Part shown: one piece after another, positions 1 to 8,491 of the stretch
Layout: each line of letters starts with the position of its first letter
Numbering within the stretch: the first letter of the stretch is position 1
Assembly: GCA_001784435.1 (NCBI GenBank)
Contig: MFQZ01000003.1
Span: 5,291 to 69,290, forward strand
Source: Candidatus Magasanikbacteria bacterium RIFOXYC2_FULL_42_28
GTDB lineage: Bacteria > Patescibacteria > ABY1 > Magasanikbacterales > GWA2-37-8
Direction of reading: 5' to 3'
Length of the DNA stretch: 64,000 nt
Program-made: the position numbers and the translations under genes
The notes under the pieces: generated by a model
What the model was told of the DNA's origin: nothing
The model's database searches: none
Seen by the model: the letters and a program-made list of their open reading frames with translations, nothing else

Positions 1-1109
1 GCAGTACTATTAACTTGTTGCCACCAAGAAACGACGCTGTTATTGTCACAAAATGCCACTAATTCCGATGCGGTAATATCAACCGGTTCATCATCTTCCC
101 AACCATTGCCAATAAGATGCGTCCACCCCAACATTTGCCGTCCAGGATCAGTAAACGGTCGGAATGTTCTGTTGTAAGTAATTTTGCCATAGATGGTTCC
201 CTTTTCACATTTATACGTGCCTTTGGTTGCTGAAAATGGAATACAAATATTATCATCCGCCGCGCACCAATCCCCTTCGCAAGTTTGATAACCACTTTTA
301 TCTACCACAAATTTAGTATTGCAGGCCAAAGTTTGCGTCCGGTTTTTATTATTAGAGAACAGCTCTTTTTCATTAGAAACAATACCCCAATCATAATCAA
401 ATCCGCCCAAAGTTTTAAAATCATAAATTTTCATATCCGTGTTGGATGGCCCTACCAGAGCGAATTTAGAAGTGCTGGTCGGCAACTCCGAACAATATTC
501 CGGCATTAACGTCTGCGACCTAATCATATACACCTGGGGCAAGCGCAAGTTTACCAACGCCGGATTAATAGTATTTAAAATAACATAAGAAAAATAAGCG
601 ATCATTAAACCAATCACCGCTCCACCAATGCGTTTTTTCGCGCTACTAATCATCTCACTGTTCCCGCCCGATGCCACCCATTGCGCCCCGGACAAAATAA
701 TCACAAGTACGGCCACAATCCCAGCCAAACCCACGCCATAATTATAAATAGTGATAATAAATTCACCGATATTTTCAAATTCTTTTTTGCCACCAAAAGA
801 AATACTGGTAACGGTTTTTCCCACCGGCAAACATTTGCCCCACAGCGGTTTCCCATCCGGACCGTTTTTGTCACACTTCCCAGCGCTGACACCAGACAAC
901 CAACCGGCTTCGGCTGCGGCATCATCCATAACGTCATCAATGATATTGGTATTAATCTGCTTGCGCGCTTTCATACAATCCTCTTTCTGCCAACACAGCG
1001 GATTTAATTCCGGAATATCACTTTCGGCTCCGGTTTGGGCACGCGCCGGCGCTGATACAAAACCCAATACCAACCCGGCTAATAAAACCGCTAAAAGAAT
1101 TTTACGCAT
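1..1109 (-). CDS. partial membrane protein with signal peptide and VirB2/TrbC-like two-helix segment
   Basis: The reading frame is open from the ATG at 1109 to the window edge, giving at least 369 codons, so the C-terminus is missing. Residues 1-24 look like a signal peptide ending near an APARAQ site. At about residues 130-200 two hydrophobic helices are separated by a short polar loop containing GGNSEMISSAKKRIGGA, the arrangement of VirB2/TrbC pilins of type IV secretion systems that recurs in Patescibacteria. The rest is cysteine-containing and probably outside the membrane. The DsbA-like gene 12 bases upstream on the same strand would suit a protein with disulfides. The role is inferred; a plain membrane protein is possible. 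Confidence 0.6.
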   Translation of the reverse strand, partial: MRKILLAVLLAGLVLGFVSAPARAQTGAESDIPELNPLCWQKEDCMKARKQINTNIIDDVMDDAAAEAGWLSGVSAGKCDKNGPDGKPLWGKCLPVGKTVTSISFGGKKEFENIGEFIITIYNYGVGLAGIVAVLVIILSGAQWVASGGNSEMISSAKKRIGGAVIGLMIAYFSYVILNTINPALVNLRLPQVYMIRSQTLMPEYCSELPTSTSKFALVGPSNTDMKIYDFKTLGGFDYDWGIVSNEKELFSNNKNRTQTLACNTKFVVDKSGYQTCEGDWCAADDNICIPFSATKGTYKCEKGTIYGKITYNRTFRPFTDPGRQMLGWTHLIGNGWEDDEPVDITASELVAFCDNNSVVSWWQQVNST

Positions 1110-1121
1110 ATAGTATAGTTT

Positions 1122-1865
1122 TTATTGTTTTTCTAAAAATTTATCCCAAACCGTGAAAGGAATTACCCCCTCCACTTTTTTGCCATTAATAAAAAATGTT
1201 GGGGTGCCACGCACACCAGCGGAATAGCCATCCACATAATCGCGATTCACTTCGATCTTAATAGTACTTTGACGCAAACACACGGATAATTTGTTATAAT
1301 CCAAACCAATCTGTCCGGCCACAACCTTGATTTGTTCGGTTGACAACACCCCATTTAATTCAGTTTGATGCGCGTAAAACCAATCATGCGCCACCCAATA
1401 CAGCCCTTGCTCGGACGCGCAATTGGCAATTTCCGCGAGTTGACCGGCGCCCGGGTGCGTGGACTCAACCGGAAAATCCCGAATAATTAATTTTATTTTA
1501 TGGCCATACTTTTGTAAAACTTGTTTCATAATCGGCAAAGCCGCCGAACAATTGGGGCATTTGAAATCCACAAATTCCACCACGACAATCCCGGCGGTCG
1601 GATTACCTAAAAACGGATCGTCAATCGACTCCACCTGTTCGCGCGTTACCGCATCGGCTCCACCGGCACCAACCGGGCCGGTAAAACCGCCGTAAACTTC
1701 CTGAAATAAAATTTCTCCGCGACCATTTTTTATTTCAAAATAATAACGCGTGACCAAAATTAAAAAAATAATTGCCACCAAAGCAACCAACACTGCCAGA
1801 CCGGCCAGCAAAATACCCCCAGTCGTTTGGTACCAGCGTAAACGGGAGGAAAGTGGGATAGTCAT
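1122..1865 (-). CDS. DsbA-family thiol-disulfide oxidoreductase, membrane anchored
   Basis: 247 residues. One N-terminal transmembrane helix at about 14-40 precedes a DsbA/thioredoxin-fold domain. The redox motif CPNC is at residues 103-106 (FVDFKCPNC) and the cis-proline loop GTPTFF is at about 220-225, the two signatures of the family. It probably forms or isomerises disulfides in exported proteins; the cysteine-rich exported product of the next gene downstream is a candidate substrate. No Shine-Dalgarno precedes the ATG. It is divergent from secG. Confidence 0.85.
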   Translation of the reverse strand: MTIPLSSRLRWYQTTGGILLAGLAVLVALVAIIFLILVTRYYFEIKNGRGEILFQEVYGGFTGPVGAGGADAVTREQVESIDDPFLGNPTAGIVVVEFVDFKCPNCSAALPIMKQVLQKYGHKIKLIIRDFPVESTHPGAGQLAEIANCASEQGLYWVAHDWFYAHQTELNGVLSTEQIKVVAGQIGLDYNKLSVCLRQSTIKIEVNRDYVDGYSAGVRGTPTFFINGKKVEGVIPFTVWDKFLEKQ

Positions 1866-1939
1866 ATAAATTGAAAATATAGAAGTATTTTTAATCTGTT
1901 CATATTATACCATAATCTGGAAATAGTCAAAGGGGGGCA

Positions 1940-1968
1940 TTGACATTTCCCCGTTTTTGTGCTATACT
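1940..1968 (+). promoter_or_regulatory. sigma70-type promoter for secG
   Basis: TTGACA at 1940-1945, a 17-base spacer and TATACT at 1963-1968 with an extended TGC just before the -10. Transcription should start near 1975 and run into secG. Confidence 0.8.
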
Positions 1969-1989
1969 ATATGTACTGATAATTACTTC

Positions 1990-2009
1990 AGCCCTTTTTG
2001 GGCTTTTTC
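1990..2009 (+). terminator. terminator-like hairpin in the secG leader
   Basis: AGCCC, a TTTTT loop, GGGCT and then TTTTT. It lies between the predicted transcription start (about 1975) and the secG ATG at 2020, so it could attenuate secG. The stem is only 5 bp. Confidence 0.35.
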
Positions 2010-2019
2010 TCTATAATAT

Positions 2020-2238
2020 ATGATTGATACTATTTTTAATATCGTCCAGTTGGTTCTGGCGATTTTACTAATCATCGTTATTCTCTTACAACAAAAGGGG
2101 GGCGGTTTGGGTGGGGTATTCGGCGGATCTTCCAATGTGTACAGCACCAAACGGGGCGTGGACAAAATTTTGTATTACGCCACCATTGTTATCGCCATCC
2201 TCTTCTTCGCCGGCGCTTTGCTAAAACTGGCAATTTAA
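2020..2238 (+). CDS. secG: preprotein translocase subunit SecG
   Basis: 72 residues, the usual SecG size. Two transmembrane helices (about 5-23 and 50-70) flank the conserved loop LLQQKGGGLGGVFGGSS with the glycine-rich GGGLGG segment and the following Tyr/Ser/Thr/Lys stretch. SecG is the small non-essential subunit of the SecYEG channel and stimulates SecA-driven export. A consensus promoter lies 50-80 bases upstream. The next gene, a membrane-anchored solute-binding protein, begins 18 bases downstream and may be co-transcribed. Confidence 0.92.
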   Translation: MIDTIFNIVQLVLAILLIIVILLQQKGGGLGGVFGGSSNVYSTKRGVDKILYYATIVIAILFFAGALLKLAI

Positions 2239-2256
2239 ACGCGCCCGCAATTTAAC

Positions 2257-4209
2257 ATGAACTGGACAAAATTAATCGACCGAGTCAAAACCGCGCTCGC
2301 GCGTCGGGGAACAAAAACCGATTTTGACAAAAAATTGTTCCGCCGTCTGCGACCGCGCGCTATTCCCTCTTGGCCACAATTAAAATATTTAGGCCGATTT
2401 TTGCGACCGCTGGAAAAACGTCTGCTCTTTGGTCTCACCGCTCTCGCCGTCATCGTCACCATGGCCTGGCTGGGAATTTTTGTTATCCGCCACTCCGGTT
2501 CCGCGCCTAAAATCGGCGGGGAATACCGCGAGGCGCTCGTGGGACAACCAAAATATATCAACCCGATTTTTTCCTCCATCAGCGACATTGACTCCGATCT
2601 GGTTGCCTTAATTTATTCCGGTTTATTTAAATACGACCACAACCAAAAATTAGTAACCGACTTGGCGGAAAAATATACCGCCGGCACGGATTTAAAAACT
2701 TACGAAATAACTTTGCGCGCCGGTACTAAATGGTCGGACGGAATGCCCATCACAATTAACGACGTTATTTTTACTTTTGAGACAATCCAAAATTTAGAAG
2801 TGGGCAGTCCCCTCGCGACCGCTTTTGAAGGCGTAAAAATTGAAAAAACGGGAGAACGAAGCGTGCGTTTTACTTTAAAAGAACCTTACGTCTATTTCTT
2901 AAATAGTTTGACAGTCGGGCTTTTGCCAGAACACGTCTGGGCGCAAATTGAACCAGCCGGTCTAAAACTTTCCAAATACAATTTACAACCGGTCGGCTCG
3001 GGACAATGGCGCTTTGAAAAAATGACCAAAAACGAATCCGGTGAAGTCCAAAATTACACTCTGGTTCCAAGCGTGAATTACTATGGCACGAAACCGTATT
3101 TCACGAGTGTGGAATTAAAATTTTTCGTAAATTTCCCCGACGCGCTGACGGCTCTAAAAGGCCAACTGGTAGACGGGGTGGCCTTTGTGCCTAATGAACT
3201 AAAGGATAAAATTGGCCAACGCAATTATACTGCTTACCAAATTTTACTACCCCAAATTACCGCTCTGTTTTTCAATCCGGATAAAAAAACCGAATTAAAA
3301 GATTCCGATGTGCGCGCGGCGCTCACTTGGGCCACGCCCCGAGAAAAAATTATCGCGGACGCGCTCGGTGGCAACGCGATTTTGGCCGACTCCCCCCTGC
3401 CGACGATATCAGTTGCCCATCGCGCCGGCGTAAAATATGGTTTTGACCCCAATGAAGCCAATAAAATTTTGGATAAAAAATACAAAAAAATAGAACCGGA
3501 AGAATATTTTCGCCTGCGCCATGAAATGGAATTAAAAACTTACCAAACCGAAATTGACACCGTGCGCGCCACCAACACCTCCACTCCCGAAATAGTATCA
3601 ACCACTTTGGAAAAAATAGAAAAAGAAATCGCGACCAAAGTACGCGCCGAAATGAGCGCCGAACAAACATTCTACCGCGCGAGTGATAATAAAATTCTCC
3701 AAATAACAATCGCGGTGGCGGAAAATCCCGAATACCTGGCCACGGCCGAAATCATCGCCACGGCTTGGAGAAAAGTTGGTGTCCAAACATCCGTAAAAAT
3801 TGTTACCACTTATCAAATCAATCGCGAAATAATCCGTGACCGCAATTACGACGCTTTAATTTACGGCGAAATCACCGGCGCGGACTACGACCTGTTTCCG
3901 TTCTGGCATTCATCCCAAGCCAAATATCCGGGCTTAAACTTGGCGAACTACAACAATCGCGACGCTGATAAATTACTGGAAACCGCCCGTGCCACCGCGG
4001 ACGAAACCGAACGAATAAAATTAATTAATAAATTCCAAGAAATCGTGGACGTGGGCGCACCGGCCATATTTTTATACACCCCCGCGCACTGGCTCGTCGT
4101 TGCCAAAAATATTCAAGGTATAAAAATTAACGCCCTGACCAAACCGTCAGATCGCTACGATTATCTGGGGCAGTGGTACACCAAAACAAAGTGGCAATGG
4201 AAACCATGA
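2257..4209 (+). CDS. peptide ABC transporter solute-binding protein (family 5), N-terminally anchored
   Basis: 650 residues. A basic cytoplasmic N-terminus of about 55 residues is followed by one transmembrane helix (about 56-78) and then a family 5 (OppA/DppA-type) binding protein: GGEYREALVGQPKYINPIF, the conserved LIYSGLFKYD and TKWSDGMPITINDVIFTFE. A charged, probably helical insertion at about 405-475 interrupts the second lobe. The family binds oligopeptides or related solutes for uptake; no permease or ATPase genes are adjacent, so a standalone or chaperone-like role cannot be excluded. The stop codon sits inside a long palindrome. Confidence 0.85.
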   Translation: MNWTKLIDRVKTALARRGTKTDFDKKLFRRLRPRAIPSWPQLKYLGRFLRPLEKRLLFGLTALAVIVTMAWLGIFVIRHSGSAPKIGGEYREALVGQPKYINPIFSSISDIDSDLVALIYSGLFKYDHNQKLVTDLAEKYTAGTDLKTYEITLRAGTKWSDGMPITINDVIFTFETIQNLEVGSPLATAFEGVKIEKTGERSVRFTLKEPYVYFLNSLTVGLLPEHVWAQIEPAGLKLSKYNLQPVGSGQWRFEKMTKNESGEVQNYTLVPSVNYYGTKPYFTSVELKFFVNFPDALTALKGQLVDGVAFVPNELKDKIGQRNYTAYQILLPQITALFFNPDKKTELKDSDVRAALTWATPREKIIADALGGNAILADSPLPTISVAHRAGVKYGFDPNEANKILDKKYKKIEPEEYFRLRHEMELKTYQTEIDTVRATNTSTPEIVSTTLEKIEKEIATKVRAEMSAEQTFYRASDNKILQITIAVAENPEYLATAEIIATAWRKVGVQTSVKIVTTYQINREIIRDRNYDALIYGEITGADYDLFPFWHSSQAKYPGLNLANYNNRDADKLLETARATADETERIKLINKFQEIVDVGAPAIFLYTPAHWLVVAKNIQGIKINALTKPSDRYDYLGQWYTKTKWQWKP

Positions 4210-4236
4210 ACCAGATGCTTCGCATCGGTTCATGGT
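4203..4236. repeat. perfect palindromic hairpin overlapping a stop codon
   Basis: ACCATGAACC pairs with GGTTCATGGT and the inner GATGC pairs with GCATC around a TTC loop. It includes the last codons of the binding-protein gene. It is followed by AT-rich sequence rather than a tight T run, so it fits the dispersed palindromes of this window better than a strong terminator. Confidence 0.6.
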
Positions 4237-4255
4237 AAACCCTAAAATTTTTTAA

Positions 4256-4337
4256 GGGCATGTGGCGGAACTGGTATACGCGTACGTCTCAGAAGCGTAT
4301 GGGGTAACCCATGAGAGTTCAAATCTCTCCATGCCCA
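4256..4337 (+). tRNA. tRNA-Leu (anticodon CAG)
   Basis: Acceptor GGGCATG pairs with CATGCCC. The D arm is GCG...CGC. The anticodon stem TACGT/GCGTA encloses the loop CTCAGAA with anticodon CAG. A class II variable arm (GGGG...CCCA) and a T arm GAGAG-TTCAAAT-CTCTC follow, with discriminator A. No CCA is encoded, so it must be added by tRNA nucleotidyltransferase. Confidence 0.93.
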
Positions 4338-4440
4338 CGACGCTTAGCGTCGTAGTCGGCACGCTTAGCGTGCCACAACGCTAAGTATTATATTCGGGAC
4401 GCTTAGCGTCCCACGAGCGGCCAAATAATTTTGGTCGCGG
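4337..4440. repeat. cluster of ACGCTTAGCGT palindromes beside the tRNA
   Basis: Three palindromes with the same core but different flanks: 4337-4353 (ACG flank), 4358-4374 (GGC flank) and 4396-4412 (GGG flank), plus a decayed copy near 4377. A further hairpin GCGGCCAAA...TTTGGTCGC spans about 4417-4438. The same core occurs inside a glycosyltransferase gene at 17254-17292. Confidence 0.75.
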
Positions 4441-4498
4441 TATTAATTTAACTTCAACCGGGCGACTTTAGTCCCCAACTTTATTCATCAAACATACT

Positions 4499-6268
4499 AT
4501 GATCTCGACAACAAACAAAACAATGCCCCACTCCCGCCGACCCCAGCCCCGCACCCAGCGTAATTTCCGTCCGTCTTTTCCGCGTTTTCGCGATATTGTC
4601 GGCGGTCCGGCTAAATTAAAAGTAATGATCGTCGGCGGTATGGAAGAAATCGGCCGTAACTGCACATTCCTAGAATATGGCAATGATATTATTATCATTG
4701 ACCTAGGCCTCCAATTCCCCGAAGAAGACATGCCGGGCATTGATTACATTATCCCGAACATTTCTTATTTAAAAGGCAAAGAAAAAAATATCCGCGGTGT
4801 CATTATCACGCACGGCCATTATGACCACATCGGCGGCATCCCCCATATTATTCCGGCCTTGGGCTATCCTCCGATGTACGCTCTACCACTCACTAACGCC
4901 ATCATCAAAAAACGCCAAGAAGATTACCCAGGCTTGCGTCCGCTTAATATTAATAATGTTAAATTGGAAGACCATTTGAAATTGGGAATTTTTGACATCG
5001 AATTTTTTCATGTCAATCACAATATCCCCGATTCCATGGGCATTGTCGTCCACACACCCGACGGCACGATTGTGCACACCGGCGATTGGAAATTTGATTA
5101 TCAACCGGTGGGCGAACAGCCGGCCAATTTACAGCGCATTGCCGAAATCGGCGCCAAAGGTGTTACCGCTTTAATTTCCGATTCCACGAACGCCATGCAT
5201 CCGGGCCATCAAATTTCTGAAAGTGAAATCGGCGTTAATTTGGAAACGTTATTAGAAAAAGCCAAAGGGCGCGTTATTATCGGGGTATTTTCTTCACTAC
5301 TTTCGCGCGTTAAACAATTAATTGAAACTTCGGAAAAGTTAGGCAAGGTGGTAGCGCTCGGCGGCTTTAGTATGCGTTCCAATGTGGAAATCGCCAAGGC
5401 CTTGGGCTACATGAAATTCAGCCCCAAAATTTTAATTGACATTCGCGAAATAAACAAATACCCGCCAGAAAAAGTGGTGATTGTCTGTACCGGCGCGCAA
5501 GGCGAAAAAAACGCCACATTGATGCGCATTGCCACCGGCGAACACCGCGATGTCCATTTGATGCCGGGCGATACTGTGATATTTTCGTCATCGGTTATTC
5601 CGGGTAACGAACGCACGGTACAACGACTGAAAGACACACTATTTCGCAAAGGCGCCGAGGTCATTCATTACGAAATGATGGACGTGCACGCTGGCGGTCA
5701 TGCCAAATCCAACGATGTCAAATTGATGTTGTCTCTCATGAAACCAAAATATTTTATCCCCAACCACGGCAACCATTTTATGTTGCGCTTAAACGGTCGG
5801 ATCGGTGTGGCGATGGGTATGCCCAAAGAAAATGTCTTTATCGCCGATAACGGCCAAGTAATGGAATTTACCAAAGGCGTGGGCGTGCTGACTAAAAATA
5901 AAATTGTTTCCGACTATGTGTTTGTGGACGGCTTGGGTGTGTCAGACGAAACCAATGTGGTGTTGCGCGACCGTCAGGTCTTGGCCGAAGATGGTATGGT
6001 TGTCGTAATCGCGACCGTGGATTCTAAAACCGGTCAACTAATCCAAAACCCCGACATTATCTCACGCGGATTTGTGTTTTTAAAAGAACACAAAGAATTA
6101 ATTGAGGACTTGCGCAGTCGCGTGCGTAAAATTGTGGCCGACTCCGACCCGCTCTCTTGGGCTGATACCAATAATATCCGCAATAAAATTCGCGATTACG
6201 TGGGGCAGTTTTTGTTTACAAAAACCGAGAAACGGCCAATGGTGTTGCCGGTGGTGATTGAAGTGTAA
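4499..6268 (+). CDS. rnj: ribonuclease J
   Basis: 589 residues, slightly longer than usual because of a basic, proline-rich N-terminal tail (about 1-38). The metallo-beta-lactamase motif HGHYDH is at residues 105-110, followed by the HTGDWKFD and SDSTNA motifs and the beta-CASP region; NHGNHFML is near residue 420. RNase J is a 5'-3' exonuclease and endonuclease that replaces RNase E in RNA turnover and processing in many bacteria. The exact start is uncertain: an alternative ATG at codon 9 would remove part of the tail. Confidence 0.93.
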   Translation: MISTTNKTMPHSRRPQPRTQRNFRPSFPRFRDIVGGPAKLKVMIVGGMEEIGRNCTFLEYGNDIIIIDLGLQFPEEDMPGIDYIIPNISYLKGKEKNIRGVIITHGHYDHIGGIPHIIPALGYPPMYALPLTNAIIKKRQEDYPGLRPLNINNVKLEDHLKLGIFDIEFFHVNHNIPDSMGIVVHTPDGTIVHTGDWKFDYQPVGEQPANLQRIAEIGAKGVTALISDSTNAMHPGHQISESEIGVNLETLLEKAKGRVIIGVFSSLLSRVKQLIETSEKLGKVVALGGFSMRSNVEIAKALGYMKFSPKILIDIREINKYPPEKVVIVCTGAQGEKNATLMRIATGEHRDVHLMPGDTVIFSSSVIPGNERTVQRLKDTLFRKGAEVIHYEMMDVHAGGHAKSNDVKLMLSLMKPKYFIPNHGNHFMLRLNGRIGVAMGMPKENVFIADNGQVMEFTKGVGVLTKNKIVSDYVFVDGLGVSDETNVVLRDRQVLAEDGMVVVIATVDSKTGQLIQNPDIISRGFVFLKEHKELIEDLRSRVRKIVADSDPLSWADTNNIRNKIRDYVGQFLFTKTEKRPMVLPVVIEV

Positions 6269-6292
6269 AAATAAAAACATGTAACCAATCAA

Positions 6293-6318
6293 CCTCACTA
6301 CTTAAGTGAGGTTTTTGT
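6293..6318 (+). terminator. intrinsic terminator after RNase J
   Basis: CCTCACT, a short loop, AGTGAGG and then TTTTTG. Confidence 0.85.
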
Positions 6319-6347
6319 TTGCCTAATAAACTAAAAAGCGGTATAAT
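6319..6347 (+). promoter_or_regulatory. promoter for the small gene at 6362
   Basis: TTGCCT at 6319-6324, 17 bases, TATAAT at 6342-6347. The -35 directly follows the T tract of the preceding terminator. The predicted start gives a leader of about 8 bases. Confidence 0.6.
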
Positions 6348-6361
6348 ATCACAGTCAAAAT

Positions 6362-6739
6362 ATGCTAGAAAGACCAGGGGCGAAAATAATAAACTTAGCC
6401 GAAGCTAGACGCAAGCGCGAAAATCCATGCCCTTGCGAAATTTGTAATATGGAAAAACAGGGATACAAAATGCCCCGGCTGGAAGAAAAAATGGGAGAAT
6501 TAAAAAATTATTTACGTTTTCACAAACCCAACCAAAATTCCGCGTTAATGTCACGCGCTTACGATAAAATGGTAATTTTACCACTAGCCACATTAGCACG
6601 CTCCCTACTCAACTGGGAATTAGACGGTAAAAATATCACGCCGGAATATACATTGGCGCTACTCATGCTAATTAAACAAAAAATTTCCGACGCGCGGGTA
6701 AGACACAACGCCAAAATTCCGCCACCGGATATGATTTAA
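6362..6739 (+). CDS. hypothetical protein with CPCEIC motif
   Basis: 125 residues and not recognised. The N-terminal third is basic and carries CPCEIC at about residues 23-28, which could hold a metal or be redox active, but there is no second Cys pair. The rest is predicted helical and has no membrane segment or signal peptide. It has its own promoter and is followed 19 bases later by the 2-hydroxyacid dehydrogenase gene, so the two are likely co-transcribed. Codon use matches the neighbours. Confidence 0.7.
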   Translation: MLERPGAKIINLAEARRKRENPCPCEICNMEKQGYKMPRLEEKMGELKNYLRFHKPNQNSALMSRAYDKMVILPLATLARSLLNWELDGKNITPEYTLALLMLIKQKISDARVRHNAKIPPPDMI

Positions 6740-6758
6740 AAAAATAATTTGTATATAT

Positions 6759-7787
6759 ATGCCCACCAAAAAACTCACCGTCGCCTTCTACGGCATCTGG
6801 CCGGAAATCAAAGACTATGTGCGCGCCAAAATGAGTGGCTTCCATACCACCATTCACACCGAACCGATTAGTTTGGAAAATATGAACAAAGACGCGGACG
6901 TGATTGCGATTTTTGTGGAGTCGGCGTTGGATAAAAAAATGATTCACGCTTTGCCAAAATTAAAAATGATTGCAGCAATGTCAACTGGCTACGATCATGT
7001 TGACGCCAAAGCCGCCCAAGCCAAGAAAATTCCGGTTTGCAATGTCCCCTTTTACGGCGAAAATACCGTGGCCGAACATGCCTTTGCTTTAATTTTGGGC
7101 TTAACCCGCAAATTATTTTTATCAACTAAACGAGTTAAAGAAGGAGTATATGATTACCATGGTTTGCGTGGCACGGATTTAAAAGGTAAAACTTTAGGCG
7201 TTATCGGCACCGGCCACATTGGCGCGCATCTGATAAAAATGGCTAACGGTTTTGAAATGAATGTTTTAGGATATGACCCCTATCCTAACAAAGAATTGGC
7301 TAAAACTTTGGGATTCAAATACGCGACCTTGGACAAATTACTGGCCAAATCCGACATTGTGAGTTTGCATGTCCCCCTTTTCAAAAATACCTACCATTTA
7401 ATCAACAAAAAAAATATTAAAAAAATGAAGCCGGGCGCGTATTTAATTAACACTGCGCGCGGTGCCCTGGTTGATCCGGAGGCACTTGTCTCGGCTTTAC
7501 AAAGCAAACAATTGGCGGGGGCGGGATTAGATGTTTTAGAAGATGAAAATTTTATTCAACACGAAGAAGCGTTAATGGCGAGCGGTTGTAAAGAATGTCA
7601 AATAAAAACAAATTTGATGAATAATATTATCATTGACCACCCCGATACGATTGTGACTCCGCACAATGCCTTTAATAGCACCGAGGCATTAAAAAGAATT
7701 GTTGACGCCACTGTTGAAAATATTCGTTCGTTTGCGAAGGGTGAAATCATTAATGACGTAACGGCGGCAAAGCCAAAGAAAAAATAA
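6759..7787 (+). CDS. D-isomer-specific 2-hydroxyacid dehydrogenase
   Basis: 342 residues. The catalytic domain is interrupted by a Rossmann domain with GTGHIG at 150-155. The catalytic triad is visible: Arg in NTARGALVD (about 234), Glu in LDVLEDE (about 262), and His in TPHNAF (about 300). The order and the VPLFKNTYHLI segment resemble fermentative D-lactate dehydrogenases, which reduce pyruvate to regenerate NAD; this would fit a fermentative cell, but D-lactate specificity is inferred. It is followed by a shared bidirectional terminator. Confidence 0.88.
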   Translation: MPTKKLTVAFYGIWPEIKDYVRAKMSGFHTTIHTEPISLENMNKDADVIAIFVESALDKKMIHALPKLKMIAAMSTGYDHVDAKAAQAKKIPVCNVPFYGENTVAEHAFALILGLTRKLFLSTKRVKEGVYDYHGLRGTDLKGKTLGVIGTGHIGAHLIKMANGFEMNVLGYDPYPNKELAKTLGFKYATLDKLLAKSDIVSLHVPLFKNTYHLINKKNIKKMKPGAYLINTARGALVDPEALVSALQSKQLAGAGLDVLEDENFIQHEEALMASGCKECQIKTNLMNNIIIDHPDTIVTPHNAFNSTEALKRIVDATVENIRSFAKGEIINDVTAAKPKKK

Positions 7788-7796
7788 ATTATTTAC

Positions 7797-7827
7797 TGTC
7801 ATCCCGATGAAAATCGGGATCTCTGTC
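7797..7827. repeat. dispersed TCCCGATGAAAATCGGGA palindrome, copy 1
   Basis: A 31-base unit identical to 39105-39135, with an inverted partial copy at 39160-39184. Confidence 0.8.
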
Positions 7828-7843
7828 CAAAAATATAACAAGC

Positions 7844-7874
7844 AAAAACATCCCGACTAAGTCGGGATGTTTTC
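7844..7874. terminator. bidirectional terminator between the dehydrogenase gene and rnpB
   Basis: ACATCCCGACT/AGTCGGGATGT hairpin with A's on the left and TTTT on the right, so it can serve both the plus-strand dehydrogenase and the minus-strand RNase P RNA. Confidence 0.8.
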
Positions 7875-7879
7875 ATTTT

Positions 7880-8430
7880 GTCTATAACTATAAGCCGAAT
7901 TTTGTCCGGCGTCGCTACGCTATGCCGGACAAGTTCCGTTCCTTTTTACAAAGATACGGGCTTGCCCGAGCGTAGTTCCGACCAAGTCGGAACGAAGCCG
8001 GGATAACCATTTATCTAGGCCGACCATTGCTGGACGACTCAAGCCCGCCTTCGCTAATGCTATGGCGGACAATGCGAACGAACTTTTCCGGGCTTCGCTG
8101 CGCTTCGCCCGGTAAACCGTGATATTAATATCATTGGGTTTACCCTGCGTAGCGCAGCGAAGCAGGGCTGCTCTTGCGCGCGGATAAGGATTTAGCCGTT
8201 TCACCCCCGATCTTATTTCCCCCTGTAATCGGGATTAAGCCATAATTTTGATAAATCAAAATTTTAGGGTTTGGCTCTTCCGGCAATTTCTCGCCGAAAC
8301 GTCTCTGCTCGCACCTCGCGGGTTGCCCCGGGTTGGCGTTACCAACTATCTTTTTTCTCCCGACTTAGTCGGGAGGAGCGTGTTCGGACTTTCCTTCCCG
8401 ACTAAGTCGGGATGGTTATCCATTATAGAC
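7880..8430 (-). ncRNA. rnpB: RNase P RNA, class A-like, with expanded helices
   Basis: Reading the minus strand, the 5' GTCTATAA (8430-8423) and 3' TTATAGAC (7887-7880) pair to close helix P1. Between them are GGAAAGTCCGAACAC, the GGGTAAACCC element, TAGATAAATGGTTATC and the 3' hallmark GACAAAATTCGGCTTATAG. At about 551 nt it is longer than usual; the extra length sits in several palindromic hairpins (for example CCCGACTAAGTCGGG near 8358-8374 and 8397-8412). It is the catalytic RNA for tRNA 5' maturation. A consensus promoter places the transcription start at 8430. Confidence 0.93.
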
Positions 8431-8436
8431 ACCTAT

Positions 8437-8465
8437 ATTATAACACATTTTTGATGTTTTGTCAA
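8437..8465 (-). promoter_or_regulatory. consensus promoter for rnpB
   Basis: On the minus strand TTGACA (8465-8460), 17 bases, TATAAT (8442-8437). The predicted start coincides with the first base of helix P1. Confidence 0.88.
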
Positions 8466-8491
8466 GATACCAACCCTCGATAATGACTAAT

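Noticed and set aside
7920..8204. Frames of 68-94 residues over 7920-8454
   Set aside because: They fall within the RNase P RNA and read through its palindromes.
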